Below, piece by piece: positions 35,575 through 45,333 of a stretch of 64,000 nt of DNA (positions are counted from its first letter, which is position 1; each line of letters opens with the position of its first letter). Source of the DNA: CAVOEB01 sp965249645 (GTDB lineage: Bacteria; Pseudomonadota; Alphaproteobacteria; UBA828; JAPUJA01); contig CBDFML010000012.1 in assembly GCA_965249645.1 (NCBI GenBank), positions 620,001 to 684,000 of the forward strand, given 5' to 3'. Made by a program: the position numbers and the translations under genes. A model generated the notes under the pieces. It was not told the origin of the DNA, did not search any database, and saw only the letters and a list, made by a program, of their open reading frames with translations.

Positions 35575-35916
35575 TCAAGAGCCGCCCGACGAACCCGGAT
35601 TGGGGCTGAAGTGTTTCATCTTGTCGGGCACGCCCCTCCACGCGTCGGCATCCTCGGGTGGCGTTCCTATGCGGGTGATGATGGGCCATTGCTCGGAGTA
35701 GGTGCGGTTGTGCTCAACCCATTTGGAGAGATCGCCCTCGGTGTCGGGCAGGATCGCCTCGACCGGGCACTCGGGCTCGCAGACGCCGCAATCGATGCAT
35801 TCGTCGGGGTGGATGACGAGCATGTTCTCGCCCTCGTAAAAGCAGTCGACCGGGCAAACCTCAACGCAGTCCATCAACTTGCACTTGATACAGGATTCGG
35901 TAACGACGTACGTCAT
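35575..35916 (-). CDS. fdxA: FdxA-type 7Fe ferredoxin
   Basis: 113 aa from ATG 35916 (MTYVVTESCIKCK). Two cluster motifs: CIKCKLMDCVEVCPVDCF for the 3Fe-4S/4Fe-4S pair and CIDCGVCEPECPVEAI, followed by the FdxA-type C-terminal extension (WVEHNRTYSEQWPIIT). A soluble cytoplasmic electron carrier; it might serve an oxidoreductase of this island but is widespread in alphaproteobacteria as a housekeeping gene. Confidence 0.93.
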   Translation of the reverse strand: MTYVVTESCIKCKLMDCVEVCPVDCFYEGENMLVIHPDECIDCGVCEPECPVEAILPDTEGDLSKWVEHNRTYSEQWPIITRIGTPPEDADAWRGVPDKMKHFSPNPGSSGGS

Positions 35917-36415
35917 GACCCTACTAGCGTGCGCGAACGGGCACCGTCGGCCTCTGAACACAATCTAGAGCGTGAGCCGTGCTTGCCCACCTTGATCCGC
36001 GCCAGGGCTCACTCGGCACGCAGCCTGGCCACCCGCTGAACGGCCCCCGTCACATTGCGCACGCCGGCACAAGCATGCATTAGGGTTTATGCGGTGGGCA
36101 TTCTCGCGCGTTCCCGGGACATGGACCTGGGCTATAACATCACCGCCGATTATACCCTCCGGCCTGCCAGCGCGTTTCTGGCTCCTACGTCCTCGGCGAA
36201 TCCTTGCCCTCGGGGTTCTTATCCGGCGCCTGCCCCTTGGCCTCCGCCCGTTCCTCTATGTTAGGCTTGGTAGAAGGCTTGGGCTCCGCGAAGCAACGGC
36301 ACATACGACACAACATTCTCATGAGCATCTAATTAGGTCCCTGTCTTCCGACCCATATACTAGCGCGCACCGTCTTTCTCGACCAGCACACGCCGCTGGA
36401 CTCCTGGCCGGTCCT

Positions 36416-36493
36416 CAATGTCCGCTTCTGGCTACAAGCGGACATCAACGCAGGGGCGCCAGCACGACCGCTTGTGACCCTAAGCAGAAATTC
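36416..36493. repeat. Dispersed palindromic repeat, copy 2
   Basis: TCAATGTCCGCTTCTGGCTACAAGCGGACATC, then GCAGGGGCGCCAGCACGACCGCTTGTGACCC. Same plan as copy 1. The 716-bp region 35917-36632 around it has no credible gene. Confidence 0.72.
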
Positions 36494-36632
36494 AGCTGGA
36501 CACCAGTGGGTATCTGCTCGTAGCCATTTCCGGACATTGAGGTCGGGCCCTTTGATAGCGAGGGCCGGTCTAATGGCGGCACAATAATCGAACCGAGAAT
36601 TCCGACCACCCGTTCCGACGACGAGAGGGAGC

Positions 36633-36791
36633 AAGGCGCGCTGCAGGGTTCTAAAAGCTCTCCGGAAATTCGCCGCCGTCGATGCCTCGATCCACAACCT
36701 CTTCAACCAGCACCGTCATCTTAACCGCCGCGACGTGTTCAAACAGAACCGCTCTGCCGCGCTCGCTGAATGGCTTCAACTTGCAACCTGA
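36633..36791 (+). pseudogene. IS6/IS240-like transposase C-terminal remnant A
   Basis: About 52 codons: LKALRKFAAVDASIHNLFNQ, HRHLNRRDVFKQNRSAALAE, WLQLAT then TGA. This is the C-terminal end of DDE transposases of the IS6/IS240 type. Nothing upstream in frame is recognisable. Two related tails exist at 46031 and 49400. Confidence 0.68.
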
Positions 36792-36868
36792 GACTACGGG
36801 CTCATCGGTTTTTGGGAACTGGTCGCATTGGTCTGACAACACCCGTGACGGGGGTCAGGCGCGCGCAC

Positions 36869-39220
36869 CTACGATGCCTCGCGTATCGCGCGCCAGACCT
36901 TCTCGGACGTGAACGGCATGTCGATATGGCGCACGTCCAGATGCCAAAGTGCATCGATCACGGCGTTGCCGATCGTCGGCGGTGCGCCGATCGTGCCTGT
37001 TTCGCCGATGCCCTTTACACCCAGCGGGTTCGTCGTGCTCGGGATTTCTTGAAGCATCGTCGTATAGGAGGGTACATCGTCGGCGCGGGGCACGCAGTAG
37101 TCCATCAGGGAGCCCGTGAGCAGTTGACCCGATTCCGAGTCGAACACGCACTGCTCCAGCATGGCCTGCCCGATGCCCTGGGCCAGGCCGCCGTGAATTT
37201 GTCCTTCCACCACCATCGGATTGATGACGACCCCGGCGTCGTCGACGGCGTAATACTCGCGCAAGGTGACCCGGCCCGTATGGGGATCGACCAGCACGAT
37301 CGCCGCGTGGATGGCCGAAGGGTAATTCATCTCGGGCGGATCGAAGAAGGTCGATACCTCAAGGCCGATCTCGAAGCCCTCGGGATAGCTCGCTCCCGTA
37401 TAGGCCGCCTTGGCCATCTCGGCGAATGTCATACTGCGGTTGGCACCCTTGACCTGAAATCTTCCCTCTTCGTACTCGATCTCCTCGGGCTCGACCTCAA
37501 GCAGATGGGCAGTAAGGATGCGGCCCTTTTCGATGACCCGTTCGCCGCCGATTTTTAGAGCGCTACCCACCAGGGTCATGGACCGCGATGCGTAGGTGCC
37601 CCGGCCGACGGGAATCTGATCGGTATCGCCATAGGCAATGTCGATATCTTCGATAGGGATACCGAGCACGTCGGCGAGCACCTGTGCGAACGTCGTCGCA
37701 TGTCCTTGGCCGTGACTATGGCTGCCGCACAGCGTCGTAACTTTCCCGCTGGGATACACGCGGACTGTTGCGCTATCCCAAAACCCGTCCCGCGCCCCGA
37801 ACTGCGCAAGCAATTTGCTCGGCCCGAATCCCGCGCTGTCGTGCAACGCCGCAATGCCGATGCCCATGAGGACACCGTCTTCGCGCAGCCGGGCCTGCTC
37901 AGCGCGCGCGGCGTCGTAATCAAAAATCGTATCGAGCTTTCGATCCAGCTCCGGCAAATCGCCCGAGTCGTAGACTGCCCCCGTTGCGCTCGTGTAGGGA
38001 TATTGTTCGGGCTGGATGAAATTTTTCCGGCGCAGTTCGCGTTCGTCCTGTCCGGTTTCGTGAGCGTAATTGGCAAGCATCCGCTCGGCGACGCAGATAC
38101 CCTCGGGCCGTCCGGCACCCCGATAGGCATCGACCGGCGTGGTATTCGTGTAGACGCCGCGAATTCGCGCGTGGATTGCCGGAATAGCATAGGCGCCGGA
38201 AAGGATCAGGCCGTAGGCGTAGGCTGGAATGCAGGATCCGAATGCGCTGAGATAGGCGCCGCAGGCGGCCAGCGTCTGGACCCGCAGGCCGAGGATATGC
38301 CCGTCGTCGTCGAACGCCATCTCGGCCGTGGTGTCGTGATCCCGGGCGTGAGTGTCGACCATCAGATTTTCCTCGCGGGTAGAGGTCCAGCGCACGGGAC
38401 GACCGATCTTCCTCGATGCCCAGAGCACCACCGCGTCTTCGGGGTAGTGATATATCTTCTGCCCGAAGCCGCCGCCCATGTCGGGCGCCACGACGCGAAT
38501 CTTGTGCTCTGGCACCTTCAGGGACGAGGTCGCCAGCCATTCGCGCAGAAAATGCGGGTTCTGCGTGCCCGTCCAAAGCGTATAGCGATCGTTCGCCGCA
38601 TCGTACTCGCCGACCATGCATCGGGCTTCCATCGGCATCGCTGTGATCCGGTTTTGCGTGATCGCCAGACGCTCGACATGCGCGGCCCCGGCGAACGCCT
38701 CGTCGGTTGCCGCCTGGTCGCCGATTACAACGTCGAATACCGCGTTGCTGCCAAACTTCTCATGGATGACCGGCGTCTGCGCGTCGAGCGCCCGGCCCGT
38801 TACGACATTCGCCGGCAGGGGCTCGTAGTCCACCTCCACCGCTTCCGCGGCGTCGAGCGCCTGAAAGTGCGTCTCGGCGATGACCACAGCAACTGTATCG
38901 CCCACATGGCGCACCCGACCCGCCGTCAGGATCGGTCGGGGCGCCTCGTTCTGGGGCTGATCGCCCAACGGCACGTGCCACACGATTGGCGCCTTGCCGA
39001 GGCCGTTCGCCTCCCAATCCTCGCCGGTCAAGGCGGCGAGAACGCCCGGCATCGCCTCGGCGGCGGCGGTCGAGAAGTTCCGGATATTGGCGTGGGCGTG
39101 GGTGCTTCGTACGAAAACGGCGTATGTCGCACCGGGCACCGCCATGTCGTCAACGTAATTCCCCCGTCCGGTCAGGAGCCGAACGTCCTCGAAACGCTTA
39201 ATCGACTTGCCGATGTACAT
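36869..39220 (-). CDS. Xanthine dehydrogenase/CO dehydrogenase-family Mo-binding subunit 1
   Basis: 783 aa. Large catalytic subunit of a molybdenum hydroxylase. N-terminal a/b hammerhead domain (GRGNYVDDMAVPGATYAVFVRSTHAHA), then MoCo-binding domains with GGGFGQKIYHYPED, VDAYRGAGRPEG (the AYRGAGR loop of form II CODH/aldehyde-oxidase type rather than AYXCSFR), GSHSHGQGHATTF and the catalytic Glu in GVKGIGETGTIGAP. It needs a 2Fe-2S partner (45334-45816 is the only one here) and usually an FAD subunit, which is not present. Starts 75 bp downstream of ridA on the same strand. Confidence 0.92.
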   Translation of the reverse strand: MYIGKSIKRFEDVRLLTGRGNYVDDMAVPGATYAVFVRSTHAHANIRNFSTAAAEAMPGVLAALTGEDWEANGLGKAPIVWHVPLGDQPQNEAPRPILTAGRVRHVGDTVAVVIAETHFQALDAAEAVEVDYEPLPANVVTGRALDAQTPVIHEKFGSNAVFDVVIGDQAATDEAFAGAAHVERLAITQNRITAMPMEARCMVGEYDAANDRYTLWTGTQNPHFLREWLATSSLKVPEHKIRVVAPDMGGGFGQKIYHYPEDAVVLWASRKIGRPVRWTSTREENLMVDTHARDHDTTAEMAFDDDGHILGLRVQTLAACGAYLSAFGSCIPAYAYGLILSGAYAIPAIHARIRGVYTNTTPVDAYRGAGRPEGICVAERMLANYAHETGQDERELRRKNFIQPEQYPYTSATGAVYDSGDLPELDRKLDTIFDYDAARAEQARLREDGVLMGIGIAALHDSAGFGPSKLLAQFGARDGFWDSATVRVYPSGKVTTLCGSHSHGQGHATTFAQVLADVLGIPIEDIDIAYGDTDQIPVGRGTYASRSMTLVGSALKIGGERVIEKGRILTAHLLEVEPEEIEYEEGRFQVKGANRSMTFAEMAKAAYTGASYPEGFEIGLEVSTFFDPPEMNYPSAIHAAIVLVDPHTGRVTLREYYAVDDAGVVINPMVVEGQIHGGLAQGIGQAMLEQCVFDSESGQLLTGSLMDYCVPRADDVPSYTTMLQEIPSTTNPLGVKGIGETGTIGAPPTIGNAVIDALWHLDVRHIDMPFTSEKVWRAIREAS

Positions 39221-39283
39221 GAACGTCCCCTCATGCGCCTGGAAGCTGGCAATTTTATCCCAAAAGTTCCGGTGTGATTTTCA

Positions 39284-39303
39284 TTCTAACGTCTTCTAAC
39301 GTC
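39284..39303 (-). promoter_or_regulatory. Tandem 10-bp direct repeat upstream of Mo-subunit gene 1
   Basis: GACGTTAGAA occurs twice in a row on the minus strand, 64 bases before the start codon; the ridA stop codon lies inside it. The same double repeat is found at 46909-46928 upstream of the second Mo-subunit gene, followed by matching sequence (CACACCGGAA.TTTT). It could be a regulator site or simply part of a duplicated segment. Confidence 0.4.
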
Positions 39304-39760
39304 GATTTAGGCTGAATGATGGATGGGGAACAATGACCGGACGAGTTTGAATCGCTCTAATCCTCTCCGCAACCCAACACGCCCCAGCCTCGAACTCGAC
39401 CAGCAAGCTGGGGCGCGTGAGGGTGATGTTGCCGATCACCAAGGCGGCGGGAAAATTGCCCGTGAAGAACTCGCGCCGTGCTTGCAATAAGGCAGGTCGG
39501 TGCTCCATATTGGTGAGAAACGTCGTGAGCTTCGTGATGTCGGCCATGGTGCCGCCCGCGGCCTCGACCAGGTTTTTCATGTTGGTGAACGCTTGGATGG
39601 ACTGGGCGTAGGCGTCGTTCTCACCGACGACCTGACGATCCTTGTCGAGACTGACCATGCCGGCCAGCACGATCTGATCGCCGACAAGAAAGCAATTGGA
39701 CCATGTGCCTTCTTCGGGCTCGTAGACAAGCGGGCTCGTGATGCGTCGTTTCTTGGGCAC
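39296..39760 (-). CDS. RidA (YjgF/UK114) family protein
   Basis: 154 aa from a GTG at 39760 with a strong GAGAGAGGGGGA ribosome site 7 bases upstream; longer open frame to 39964 lacks homology-like content. Enamine/imine deaminase fold: NCFLVGDQIVLAGMVSLD, ENDAYAQSIQAFTNMKNLVEAAGG, DITKLTTFLTNM, and the substrate-binding Arg region AALVIGNITLTRPSLLVEFEAGA. RidA-like proteins remove reactive enamines produced by PLP or amine-degrading enzymes, fitting a nitrogen-compound pathway. Located upstream of Mo-subunit gene 1, likely co-transcribed. Confidence 0.87.
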   Translation of the reverse strand: MPKKRRITSPLVYEPEEGTWSNCFLVGDQIVLAGMVSLDKDRQVVGENDAYAQSIQAFTNMKNLVEAAGGTMADITKLTTFLTNMEHRPALLQARREFFTGNFPAALVIGNITLTRPSLLVEFEAGACWVAERIRAIQTRPVIVPHPSFSLNRR

Positions 39761-40233
39761 GAATTTTCCCCCTCTCTCTTTATTGACGTGCTTCAACGCG
39801 GTGCCGAATTTCAAGCGTTCTCGATCCCGACCGCCGCACGCCTCTTGGCAGAATTTATCCCCCGACCTTAAATGAGAAGGCGAATAAGAATCGAATAGTA
39901 TTAAAAGAATCGGGACATGGAACAGGGCAGGGACGGATCGAGGCGATGAACCGATCGCCGTCAATATCCCGCGCTCGGAGCGTATAAACTTTCTAGATCA
40001 CCACGGAGCCACACTCGCCCTACAAGGTTCTGTGGCATAGGGGCTTGGTGGGCGTTTCTCAACGCGCTCTTTCCGCGCCTCGGTCCGCGACATCAAACTT
40101 CAATTTAATAAAGGGTTGCGAAGGTTTGCGGGGGATGAACGGAATTAAGGGGCGTCATCCGTGATAGGTTACGGCCCAGCAGACGGCGAGACGAGGAGCA
40201 ACAGAGATACCCGCGGGGAGGGAGGCTGAAGGC

Positions 40234-41637
40234 ATGGCGAATTATCTGATCAGTAACGGAATACTGCTCGACGCGACGGGCGCAGACGCAAAATCCGGTA
40301 GTGCGGTCTTCGTCGAGGACAACAAGATCGCCAAGGTCGACAGGACGGACAAGGTCGAGGCCTTCGCCAGAAAACGAGGCGAGTTCGAGACGATCGACGC
40401 AGCCGGCAGAACCATCATGCCGGGCCTGATCGATTGCCACGTTCACCCGAGCTACAACGAGATCACCTCGATCGAGGCGCTCGAGATGTACGGCAGCGCC
40501 GAATACCGAACGCTCAAGGCCGCCCTCGCGATCCGCAAGATCCTGCGCGCCGGCGTGACCACCGTCGGCAGTCCCGGCGGGGTCTGGAAGATCAATGTCG
40601 CGCTGCGCGATGCGGTCGACGCGGGTCTGATCGAGGGCCCCCGAATCCTCGCAGGGGGCCACTACATTTCGACCTGGAACGGGACGGGGTCGTTCTTCCC
40701 GTCCCATGTACAGCATCCGCAATCGTCCTTCGCCGTGCTGTGCAACACGCGTGACGAGATGATCAAGCAGGTGCGCCTCGAAATTAAGGACGGGGTCGAT
40801 ATCATCAAGGTTTCGGGCGACGGCGACACCTCGACCTCGGCGGGCATGGATCTGCTGGGCAGTATCACGCTCGACGACCTCAAGGCGATCGCCGAGATCG
40901 CCCACCGGATGAAGCGCAAGGTGACCATCCACGCCCGCTCGGGCCGGGCATCTGCCGAGGCTTCGCAAGCGGGCTTCGACTGGATCATCCACGCCTCGTT
41001 CATGTCCGACGAGGACCTGGGCGTGATCGTAAAGAACGGCACGCCGATCAATCCGACGCTCTCGCTGCTCGCCAATACCATTGAATGGGGCCCCGATCTG
41101 GGCGCGGCGAGCGAGCTCATCGATTTCTACAAGTACGAACTCGACGCGGCGAGCAAGATTCTCACCAAGGCGCATGAGGCCGGGGTCACGCTGATGGCCG
41201 GCACGGACAGCGGCATGATGACGGTTCCCTCGGGTGCCTGGCACGCCCGGGAGATGGAGCATCTCATGACCTATTGCGGGCTGAACAACATGGAGGCGAT
41301 CCAAAGCTCGACCAAGAACGCCGCTGAGGTCATGGGCGTGGGCGATCAGGTCGGCACGCTGGAGGAAGGCAAGTTCGCGGACATCCTCGTGGTGAACGGC
41401 GACCCGCTCGCCGACATTTCAGTGCTTCAGGACCCTGCGCGTCTCGATGTCATCATGAAGGACGGCCGGATCGTCGACACCGAGAGCCCCCTGCCCGAGC
41501 CGATCATCCACGGCTGGGAAAAGCCGCTTCTGGTGTGGCCCGATTCTACGCCACGCCTGGCGACCCAGGAATGGGTGCGCGAGCATGCGAGCAGCAAGCC
41601 GCGTTGGATGAATGAGATATCCGAAGCGGCCGAGTAG
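40234..41637 (+). CDS. Metal-dependent amidohydrolase
   Basis: 467 aa. TIM-barrel amidohydrolase of the imidazolonepropionase/prolidase-like branch: HxH in LIDCHVHPSYNE, Lys in DIIKVSGDGDTS, His in VTIHARSG, His in IIHASFMSD and the catalytic Asp in LMAGTDSGMMT; C-terminal beta sandwich with GTLEEGKFADILVVNGDPL. Divalent-metal hydrolase of cyclic amides or similar C-N bonds. RBS GGAGGGAGGCTGAAGGC before ATG. Intact and transcribed divergently from ridA; the 473-bp gap between them (39761-40233) has no gene but should hold promoters. Confidence 0.9.
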   Translation: MANYLISNGILLDATGADAKSGSAVFVEDNKIAKVDRTDKVEAFARKRGEFETIDAAGRTIMPGLIDCHVHPSYNEITSIEALEMYGSAEYRTLKAALAIRKILRAGVTTVGSPGGVWKINVALRDAVDAGLIEGPRILAGGHYISTWNGTGSFFPSHVQHPQSSFAVLCNTRDEMIKQVRLEIKDGVDIIKVSGDGDTSTSAGMDLLGSITLDDLKAIAEIAHRMKRKVTIHARSGRASAEASQAGFDWIIHASFMSDEDLGVIVKNGTPINPTLSLLANTIEWGPDLGAASELIDFYKYELDAASKILTKAHEAGVTLMAGTDSGMMTVPSGAWHAREMEHLMTYCGLNNMEAIQSSTKNAAEVMGVGDQVGTLEEGKFADILVVNGDPLADISVLQDPARLDVIMKDGRIVDTESPLPEPIIHGWEKPLLVWPDSTPRLATQEWVREHASSKPRWMNEISEAAE

Positions 41638-41698
41638 GCTTGGCGAAAAGTCTTCGGACCACCCCAAGGATTCGCGTCAACCCAGGGGAGACGGCGCC

Positions 41699-42510
41699 AT
41701 GGCGTTCTCTCGGACGGGCTGAAGCTTTATTATGAGGAACGGGGCAGGGGCGCGCCGCTCGTCCTCGTGCACGGCTTTGGTCAGAATCGGTCCGCTTGGG
41801 CGGACGTGGTCGATGCCTATGCGCGCTACTTCCGGGTGATCGTCGTCGAACTTCGGGGCGCGGGCGAAAGCGACGTGCCCGAACCCGGCTATACGGTGCG
41901 CAACCATATGGTCGCCGACATGGTAAGCCTGTTGAACAGCCTCGAACTCGAGCGCGTCCATTTCTCCGGTTTCTCGCTGGGCGGCGCGATTGGCATGGAG
42001 TTCGCCCTCGCCCATCCCGACCGGTTGATCTCGCTTACGCTGAATTCGACCTGGCAGGGCGGGCCCTGCCCGCACCTCGTGCGGTGGACCGAAATCCGCA
42101 AGCGCCAGATCATCCAGAATGATCCGGTCGTCAATGTGGGCACTCGGATATTCAATTTCTTCAGTCCGGAATTCATCGACGAGCACGAGGACCGGCTCGA
42201 CGCGTTCATCGAGCGCGAGAAAAAATTCCCTCCGACAACGCCTGAAGGCATTGAGGGGCACGCCCAGGCCTGCCAGACCTTTGATGTTCGTGATCGCCTG
42301 GGCGAAATCAGGACACCGACGCTGATTACCGTGGGCACGGGCGACCGCACCACGACGCCCGGGTAGGCGCGTTACTTACGCGACCATATCCCGGGCTCGG
42401 AACTGATCTTTATCGACGGTCCCGGCCACGCCACTATGTTCCAATGCCCCGGGGAATTCACGACCGTGAGCCTCGGCTTCCTGCTCAAGCACCAGAGAAC
42501 GCAATGCGAC
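41699..42510 (+). pseudogene. Alpha/beta hydrolase with a frameshift and an amber stop
   Basis: ATG 41699 follows AGGGGAGACGG, but after MAF the frame is lost; the fold resumes in another frame with SDGLKLYYEERGRGAPLVLV, HGFGQNRSAW, the nucleophile elbow FSGFSLGGAIG, and TLITVGTGDRTTTPG. TAG at 42364-42366 then interrupts, and the same frame goes on as ARYLRDHIPGSELIFIDGPGHATM with the catalytic His. So at least two lesions separate the catalytic triad. Its frame then runs without a stop into the SnoaL-like gene. Confidence 0.8.
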
Positions 42511-42942
42511 AGGATCGAGCGTGGGAAGAAAGCGGATCAGGAATCGCGCGAGGCCGCAATCGTTGAGCTGGTCGAGGAAGCGTCGGCGGCATTTAACAGC
42601 TGCAACGTTGATGCGATCGTCGAACTCTTCGCCGAGGAAGCAGACTGGTACCTGGCGCGCGGGCCCGAGGCCTGCGGCCGGCTGGTCAAGGGCCGCGAGG
42701 CGATCCGGGAACTTCTGGCCAGCCGCTATGCGCGCTTTCCCGACATGCGCTGGGTGCATAAGGGCGCCTGGGCCTCGGGCAACGCCGCATTTTCGACCTG
42801 GACGGTTCAGGGCAAGGCCGGGGATGGCGAGATCATCGACTGGTGGGGCATCGACTACTGGGAATTCGCCGACGCCAAGATCACCAGGAAGGACACCTAC
42901 TGGGAGTATGTCGAGCGAGACGATCCCGAGCGGGATTTTTAA
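42436..42942 (+). CDS. SnoaL-like (NTF2-fold) protein
   Basis: The NTF2-like domain begins about 42550 (VELVEEASAAFNSCNVDAIVELFAEEADW) and ends ERDDPERDF. Other motifs: GREAIRELLASRYARFPDMRW and GEIIDWWGIDYWEFADAKITRKDTYWEYV. No convincing start exists: the ATG at 42436 belongs to the end of the hydrolase. Either a weak internal start is used or a stop/start junction has been lost. Such domains act as isomerases, dehydratases or ligand binders. A second NTF2-like gene is at 43936. Confidence 0.65.
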   Translation: MFQCPGEFTTVSLGFLLKHQRTQCDRIERGKKADQESREAAIVELVEEASAAFNSCNVDAIVELFAEEADWYLARGPEACGRLVKGREAIRELLASRYARFPDMRWVHKGAWASGNAAFSTWTVQGKAGDGEIIDWWGIDYWEFADAKITRKDTYWEYVERDDPERDF

Positions 42943-42951
42943 GCGCCGGGG

Positions 42952-43845
42952 TCAGGCGGGTTCGACGATCTTGCCCAGGGTGGGCCAGACTTGGGGACAG
43001 AGGTGATGGTCGACCGGGAATTTTTCGCCGTGCCGGATGACCGGATCGACCGGTGAGACGAGCCGCATGGGTCCGCGCCGAACCGCGTAAGTGGCATCGT
43101 CGCCGACCCAGCGGTGGACGACGGCGCGCCGGCGGCGCGCCGTCGCATTGCCAAACGCGGTATGCACGGTCAGCAGGTGCTGAAAGACCACGTCGCCAGG
43201 CTCGGTCTCGAAATAAATCATGTCGAGCTCGTCGCGCATAGCATCGAAATCGGGGATCGGCTCGTAGGTCTCGGGCTCGTCGTCACCGGGAATTTCCTTG
43301 TCGAACCCCGTGGCGAAAAAGGTTTCGCCCTCGCGCGCACTGGCCCCCGGCGCCTCGTACCAGATCTTATCCTTGTGGGAGCCCCGGATGTATTGCACCG
43401 CGCCACTGTCGAGCGTCACGTGATCGAGCGGCACCCAGCTTCCACAGACCTGCCAGCCGTTGACCGGGTTGGCGGACTGGTCGTTGTGCCAGTCGGTGAT
43501 GTAGGGCGAGTGGGGTTCCTTGACCAGAATGAAATCCCATAAAAGATTGATCCGGCTCGAGCGGGTGATCCGGGCAGCGAGCTGCGCCAGAGGCGATTGA
43601 AACGCGATGGCCCGGAAATCCTCGTCGAAACGCCACATATAGGTATCGATGGCTAAGCGACCGCCTTTGTCGTCCTTGTTGAGATCCAGGCCCATCTCGG
43701 TCGGATTTTCGAGCAGGCAATCGGTGGCCTCGCGCAGGCGCTCGATCCACTAGGAATCTATCATCTTGTGGAGGCAAACGACGCCATCTTCCTCGAACGC
43801 CCTGACCTCGTCTTCGGTTACGTTGCGCAAGGGTTCTCGATTCAT
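42952..43845 (-). pseudogene. Phytanoyl-CoA dioxygenase (PhyH) family, amber-interrupted
   Basis: From ATG 43845 with GGGAGGAGGGCC just before it, the frame reads NREPLRNVTEDEVRAFEEDG to codon 31, then TAG (43750-43752), then WIERLREATDCLLENPTEMG and on to the stop at 42952; 297 codons in total. Fe(II) ligands are present: His and Asp in DWHNDQSANP and the distal His in LLTVHTAFGNA. The truncated product from a downstream ATG (43695) retains them but lacks the N-terminal helices. A 2-oxoglutarate-dependent hydroxylase in its intact form. Confidence 0.82.
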
Positions 43846-43935
43846 GGCCCTCCTCCCGAAATTTTATTCATTTTATCATAATGAGATCGGTAAGTCTTAT
43901 ACAGGGCAACCGCATTGCGAGCATGGGAGTCTGGA

Positions 43936-44385
43936 ATGGATTTATCGGAGATCGAACGACGGGTAAGCCGGCTCGAAGATATCGAGGCCATAAAACAGCT
44001 CAAGGCGCGCTGTTCGGCGCTGGTTGATCAGGACGACGCCGAGGGGTTCGCCGATCTGTTCACCGACGACGGCGTGTTCGCGGGAGCGTTTCAAAGCCTC
44101 GAAGGACGCGAGGCGCTGCTGGGCGTAAAATTCTGGCCCTTCATGGTGCATTACGTCGGCAATCCGATCATCAAGGTCGAGCGCGACGAGGGTTACGGAA
44201 AATGGTACTTCCTGCGCCCCTACACCGATCACGATGGCCAGGCCTGCTGGGCGGGTGGGCGTTATGACGATCACTATGTTCGCCGGGACGGGGCGTGGAA
44301 ATTTCGCAAAGTTGCGATCACTAATTTCTTCGCGGTTCCCTATGCCGAGGGCTGGTCGCCGTCCGGCGAGGCGGCGCCCGCGTGA
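43936..44385 (+). CDS. SnoaL-like domain protein (bile-acid-dehydratase type)
   Basis: 149 aa from ATG 43936 after GGGAGTCTGGA. Begins MDLSEIERRVSRLEDIEAIKQLKARC, the usual opening of SnoaL_4 proteins, followed by DDAEGFADLFTDDGVF, MVHYVGNPIIKVERDEGYGKWYFLRP and WKFRKVAITNFF. Divergently transcribed from phyH across an AT-rich 90-bp gap (TTTTATTCATTTTATCATAA) that probably contains both promoters. Probable dehydratase or isomerase in the catabolic island. Confidence 0.82.
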   Translation: MDLSEIERRVSRLEDIEAIKQLKARCSALVDQDDAEGFADLFTDDGVFAGAFQSLEGREALLGVKFWPFMVHYVGNPIIKVERDEGYGKWYFLRPYTDHDGQACWAGGRYDDHYVRRDGAWKFRKVAITNFFAVPYAEGWSPSGEAAPA

Positions 44386-44400
44386 TAAATTTCGCCTTGG

Positions 44401-45222
44401 TCAAGTGAAGCGCACCTGGGCCTCGCCCAGCTCATCCCAGGTCATCACTATCTCCGCGCCCTTTTCGAAATCCTCAATGTTGGGTGTAACGGCACCCAGT
44501 AGGAATCGAGTGCCCCTGGATAGGGTCATGCCCTGGGCGGTCATATGACCCAGGCACCAGGCCAGCACTTCGAAGGGATGCCCCAGCAGCACCGAGGCGC
44601 GATCGCAGGCGACATCCTTGCCGTTGATGGTCAGGCGCCCCTCGAGCGACCCGAGATCGAGGCCCTGCCAGTCCGTCCGGGGCGCTCCGAAGACGCCGCC
44701 CCAGTTCGAGCTGTTGTCGATGATCATGGGAAACGCGATCGGCGGGTCCTGCGCGAAGTAATCGACGCTGAAATCGACCAGTTCGATCCCCGCCATGCAG
44801 GCATCGACGTAGCTACGCACGCTTTTGCGGCTGAACGGCGCGTCGGCGGCTGAGATGTCCGTTCCCAGGCGGATGGCGAACTCGCCCTCGATCCGGGGAC
44901 GGTTGAAACCGTCGAAGGGCACGTCGCCGTCCTCCTCGATCAGCCTCGATGCAAGAATGCCGCCGAATGCAGGCGAATCGATGCCAAGCACCTCGCTGCC
45001 GCCGCACGCGGCGCGAATGTTCGGGCTGACGAGGCCGACCTTGTAGCCAACCACGTCGCCTAGGCCGTGCGCGGTGAGAAATTCCTGGACACCGCGCTGA
45101 AGGTCATAGGCCTCCGATTCGCTTTCCGCCAGGCACTCGACCGGCAAGGCATCTAGCGTGGTCGGGCCAAGCCGTGCGTTAGCGTATAGCTCTATGGTTC
45201 GTTTGATCGACGCGTCATCCAT
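44401..45222 (-). CDS. 2-keto-4-pentenoate hydratase / FAH-family enzyme
   Basis: 273 aa. Fumarylacetoacetase-fold: VGYKVGLVSPNIR, PRIEGEFAIRLGTDIS with the metal-binding Glu residues, GIELVDFSV, FPMIIDNSSNWGGVFG and the C-terminal TLSRGTRFLLGAVTP. MhpD-like hydratases add water to 2-hydroxypentadienoate after aromatic ring cleavage; decarboxylases of the same family are alternatives. Convergent with the SnoaL-like gene, 15 bp apart. Confidence 0.85.
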   Translation of the reverse strand: MDDASIKRTIELYANARLGPTTLDALPVECLAESESEAYDLQRGVQEFLTAHGLGDVVGYKVGLVSPNIRAACGGSEVLGIDSPAFGGILASRLIEEDGDVPFDGFNRPRIEGEFAIRLGTDISAADAPFSRKSVRSYVDACMAGIELVDFSVDYFAQDPPIAFPMIIDNSSNWGGVFGAPRTDWQGLDLGSLEGRLTINGKDVACDRASVLLGHPFEVLAWCLGHMTAQGMTLSRGTRFLLGAVTPNIEDFEKGAEIVMTWDELGEAQVRFT

Positions 45223-45333
45223 TTCCCACCCCAGTCCGACATTGTCGGATTAACCGGGCGTCATCTGGGCACTCAAAGCGGTAGGGGGAAATTCGGCCAC
45301 GATCCTCTCCGCCTCGCTCCCGTGCGAAGCCCT

